NCBI GenBank assembly: GCA_017540285.1
Contig: JAFYBI010000151.1
Coordinates: 1-5,889, forward strand
Direction of reading: 5' to 3'
DNA: 5,889 nt
Source: Clostridia bacterium
GTDB taxonomy: Bacteria > Bacillota > Clostridia > Oscillospirales > CAG-272
How positions within the stretch are numbered: the first letter of the stretch is position 1; the number at the start of each line of letters is the position of its first letter. The position numbers were made by a program, and so were the translations under genes. Shown here in pieces: positions 5,560 through 5,889 of this stretch. The notes below the pieces were generated by a model that worked only from the letters and a program-made list of their open reading frames with translations, was not told where the DNA came from and made no database searches.

Positions 5560-5889
5560 GTTCAATGAGGCATAAGGCGGTGTCATGGCGGGATTACAGG
5601 GAAATTCACCAATTCAGTCAGCCGAAAGCGTAAGAAATACGCTCTCTGTCAGAAATGCAGCTGCACGTGTTAGCCCTTTCAGCTTCGCCGAGGCAAGGGG
5701 TGAAGCAGAAAAGTGTTAGACTTAGCCCTGACGTCTCGCTGTGCACCCATTGCCACGACGGAGTCGTAAGACCGGACACGGAAAGCGATACTCCATGGCG
5801 TTGAGCGAGCCACTTTAAATACAGAGCCACTCATCTTGGGGATGGCCCCTTGTAATCAAGAATGGAAGAGGCGTTATGCGATATTGAAC
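5560..5889 (+). ncRNA. Structured non-coding segment, possibly the 5' part of a group II intron or another large RNA; runs off the window
   Basis: About 330 bases of lower G+C than the operon show no believable coding frame but dense pairing. The stems are AGCGTA/TACGCT (5627-5632/5638-5643, loop AGAAA) and a 12-bp stem with one mismatch (5677-5689/5699-5711). There is also a nested arm: CTCGCT/AGCGAG (5735-5740/5804-5809), then CATTGCCA/TGGCGTTG (5748-5755/5796-5803), then GGAGT/ACTCC (5760-5764/5790-5794), then CCG/CGG (5772-5774/5779-5781). Finally comes GGGG/CCCC (5838-5841/5846-5849). The 8-mer TTAGCCCT occurs on each side of the 12-bp stem (5670, 5722). A long multi-arm fold lacking an ORF fits domain I of a group II intron, or an IscB-type guide RNA; neither is proven. 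Strand is inferred from G-U pairs in the stems. The boundaries are approximate. Confidence 0.35.

Larger units (their letters stand above)
5181..5889. other. Gene-free intergenic region
   Basis: No protein-coding gene can be supported across these 709 bases. Open frames of 62-70 codons exist on both strands but run through the hairpins, lack ribosome binding sites and have low-complexity or improbable composition. The contents are repeat A and B right copies, the three-hairpin cluster and the foldable segment at the right edge, described separately. Confidence 0.75.

Noticed and set aside
5656..5665. 10-bp palindrome TGCAGCTGCA next to CACGTG
   Set aside because: Short palindromes like these are frequent by chance, and there is no nearby promoter or gene to give them a regulatory meaning.
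5618..5830. 70-codon minus-strand frame in the structured segment
   Set aside because: The helices account for the sequence better than codons do; no SD and no recognisable domain. It is probably a spurious antisense frame of an RNA element.
5862..5889. Possible start of a plus-strand gene at ATG 5862 (MEEALCDIE)
   Set aside because: There is no SD upstream and only nine codons are visible, so a gene cannot be claimed; the continuation outside the window would decide.
1..5889. CRISPR array, tRNA or rRNA genes, complete insertion sequence, toxin-antitoxin or phage genes
   Set aside because: I looked on both strands and found no regularly spaced direct repeats, no cloverleaf, no rRNA signature and no transposase or integrase frame.

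Overview
This 5.9-kb window carries one complete four-gene operon on the minus strand (positions 5039 down to 231), flanked on both sides by non-coding DNA rich in hairpins and short repeats. The codons are G+C-rich, Shine-Dalgarno sites are mostly strong (GGAGG type), and both an extended -10 promoter and a U-tract terminator are visible. Together these suggest a GC-rich member of the Bacillota, probably a gut-type clostridium. That placement is inference; no marker gene is present.

The operon encodes, in transcription order, an ABC ATPase (GldA/CcmA type), an ABC-2 permease (GldF type), a membrane-anchored GldG-like protein and a membrane-anchored DUF4340 protein. The last two start codons are tightly coupled: a 15-nt gap, then a 4-bp ATGA overlap. 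The likely product is a membrane complex in which the ATPase dimer drives the permease, while the GldG-like and DUF4340 proteins extend outside the cytoplasmic membrane. In Flavobacterium, GldA/F/G are linked to gliding and surface-protein secretion. In other bacteria that carry such cassettes, including Bacillota, I know of no established substrate.

The promoter lies at about 5152-5160, and an 18-bp palindrome covers the region where the -35 element and spacer should be, so repression by a bound regulator is plausible. The message has a 5' leader of roughly 105 nt. The operon ends at a strong intrinsic terminator (82-117), preceded by a folded 3' UTR.

Left end (1-230): no gene. It holds the operon terminator, an opposing plus-strand terminator-like hairpin (14-43), and several hairpins. 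Right end (5181-5889): about 700 bases with no convincing gene. From left to right it holds a second copy, inverted, of the terminator-like hairpin; a cluster of perfect or near-perfect hairpins (5393-5511); and a more A+T-rich, highly foldable segment (about 5560-5889) that runs off the window. That segment looks like part of a structured RNA or mobile intron, but I could not assign its class. A 37-bp and a 20-bp sequence each occur once on either side of the operon in inverted orientation, but in the same left-to-right order, so this is not a simple pair of terminal inverted repeats.
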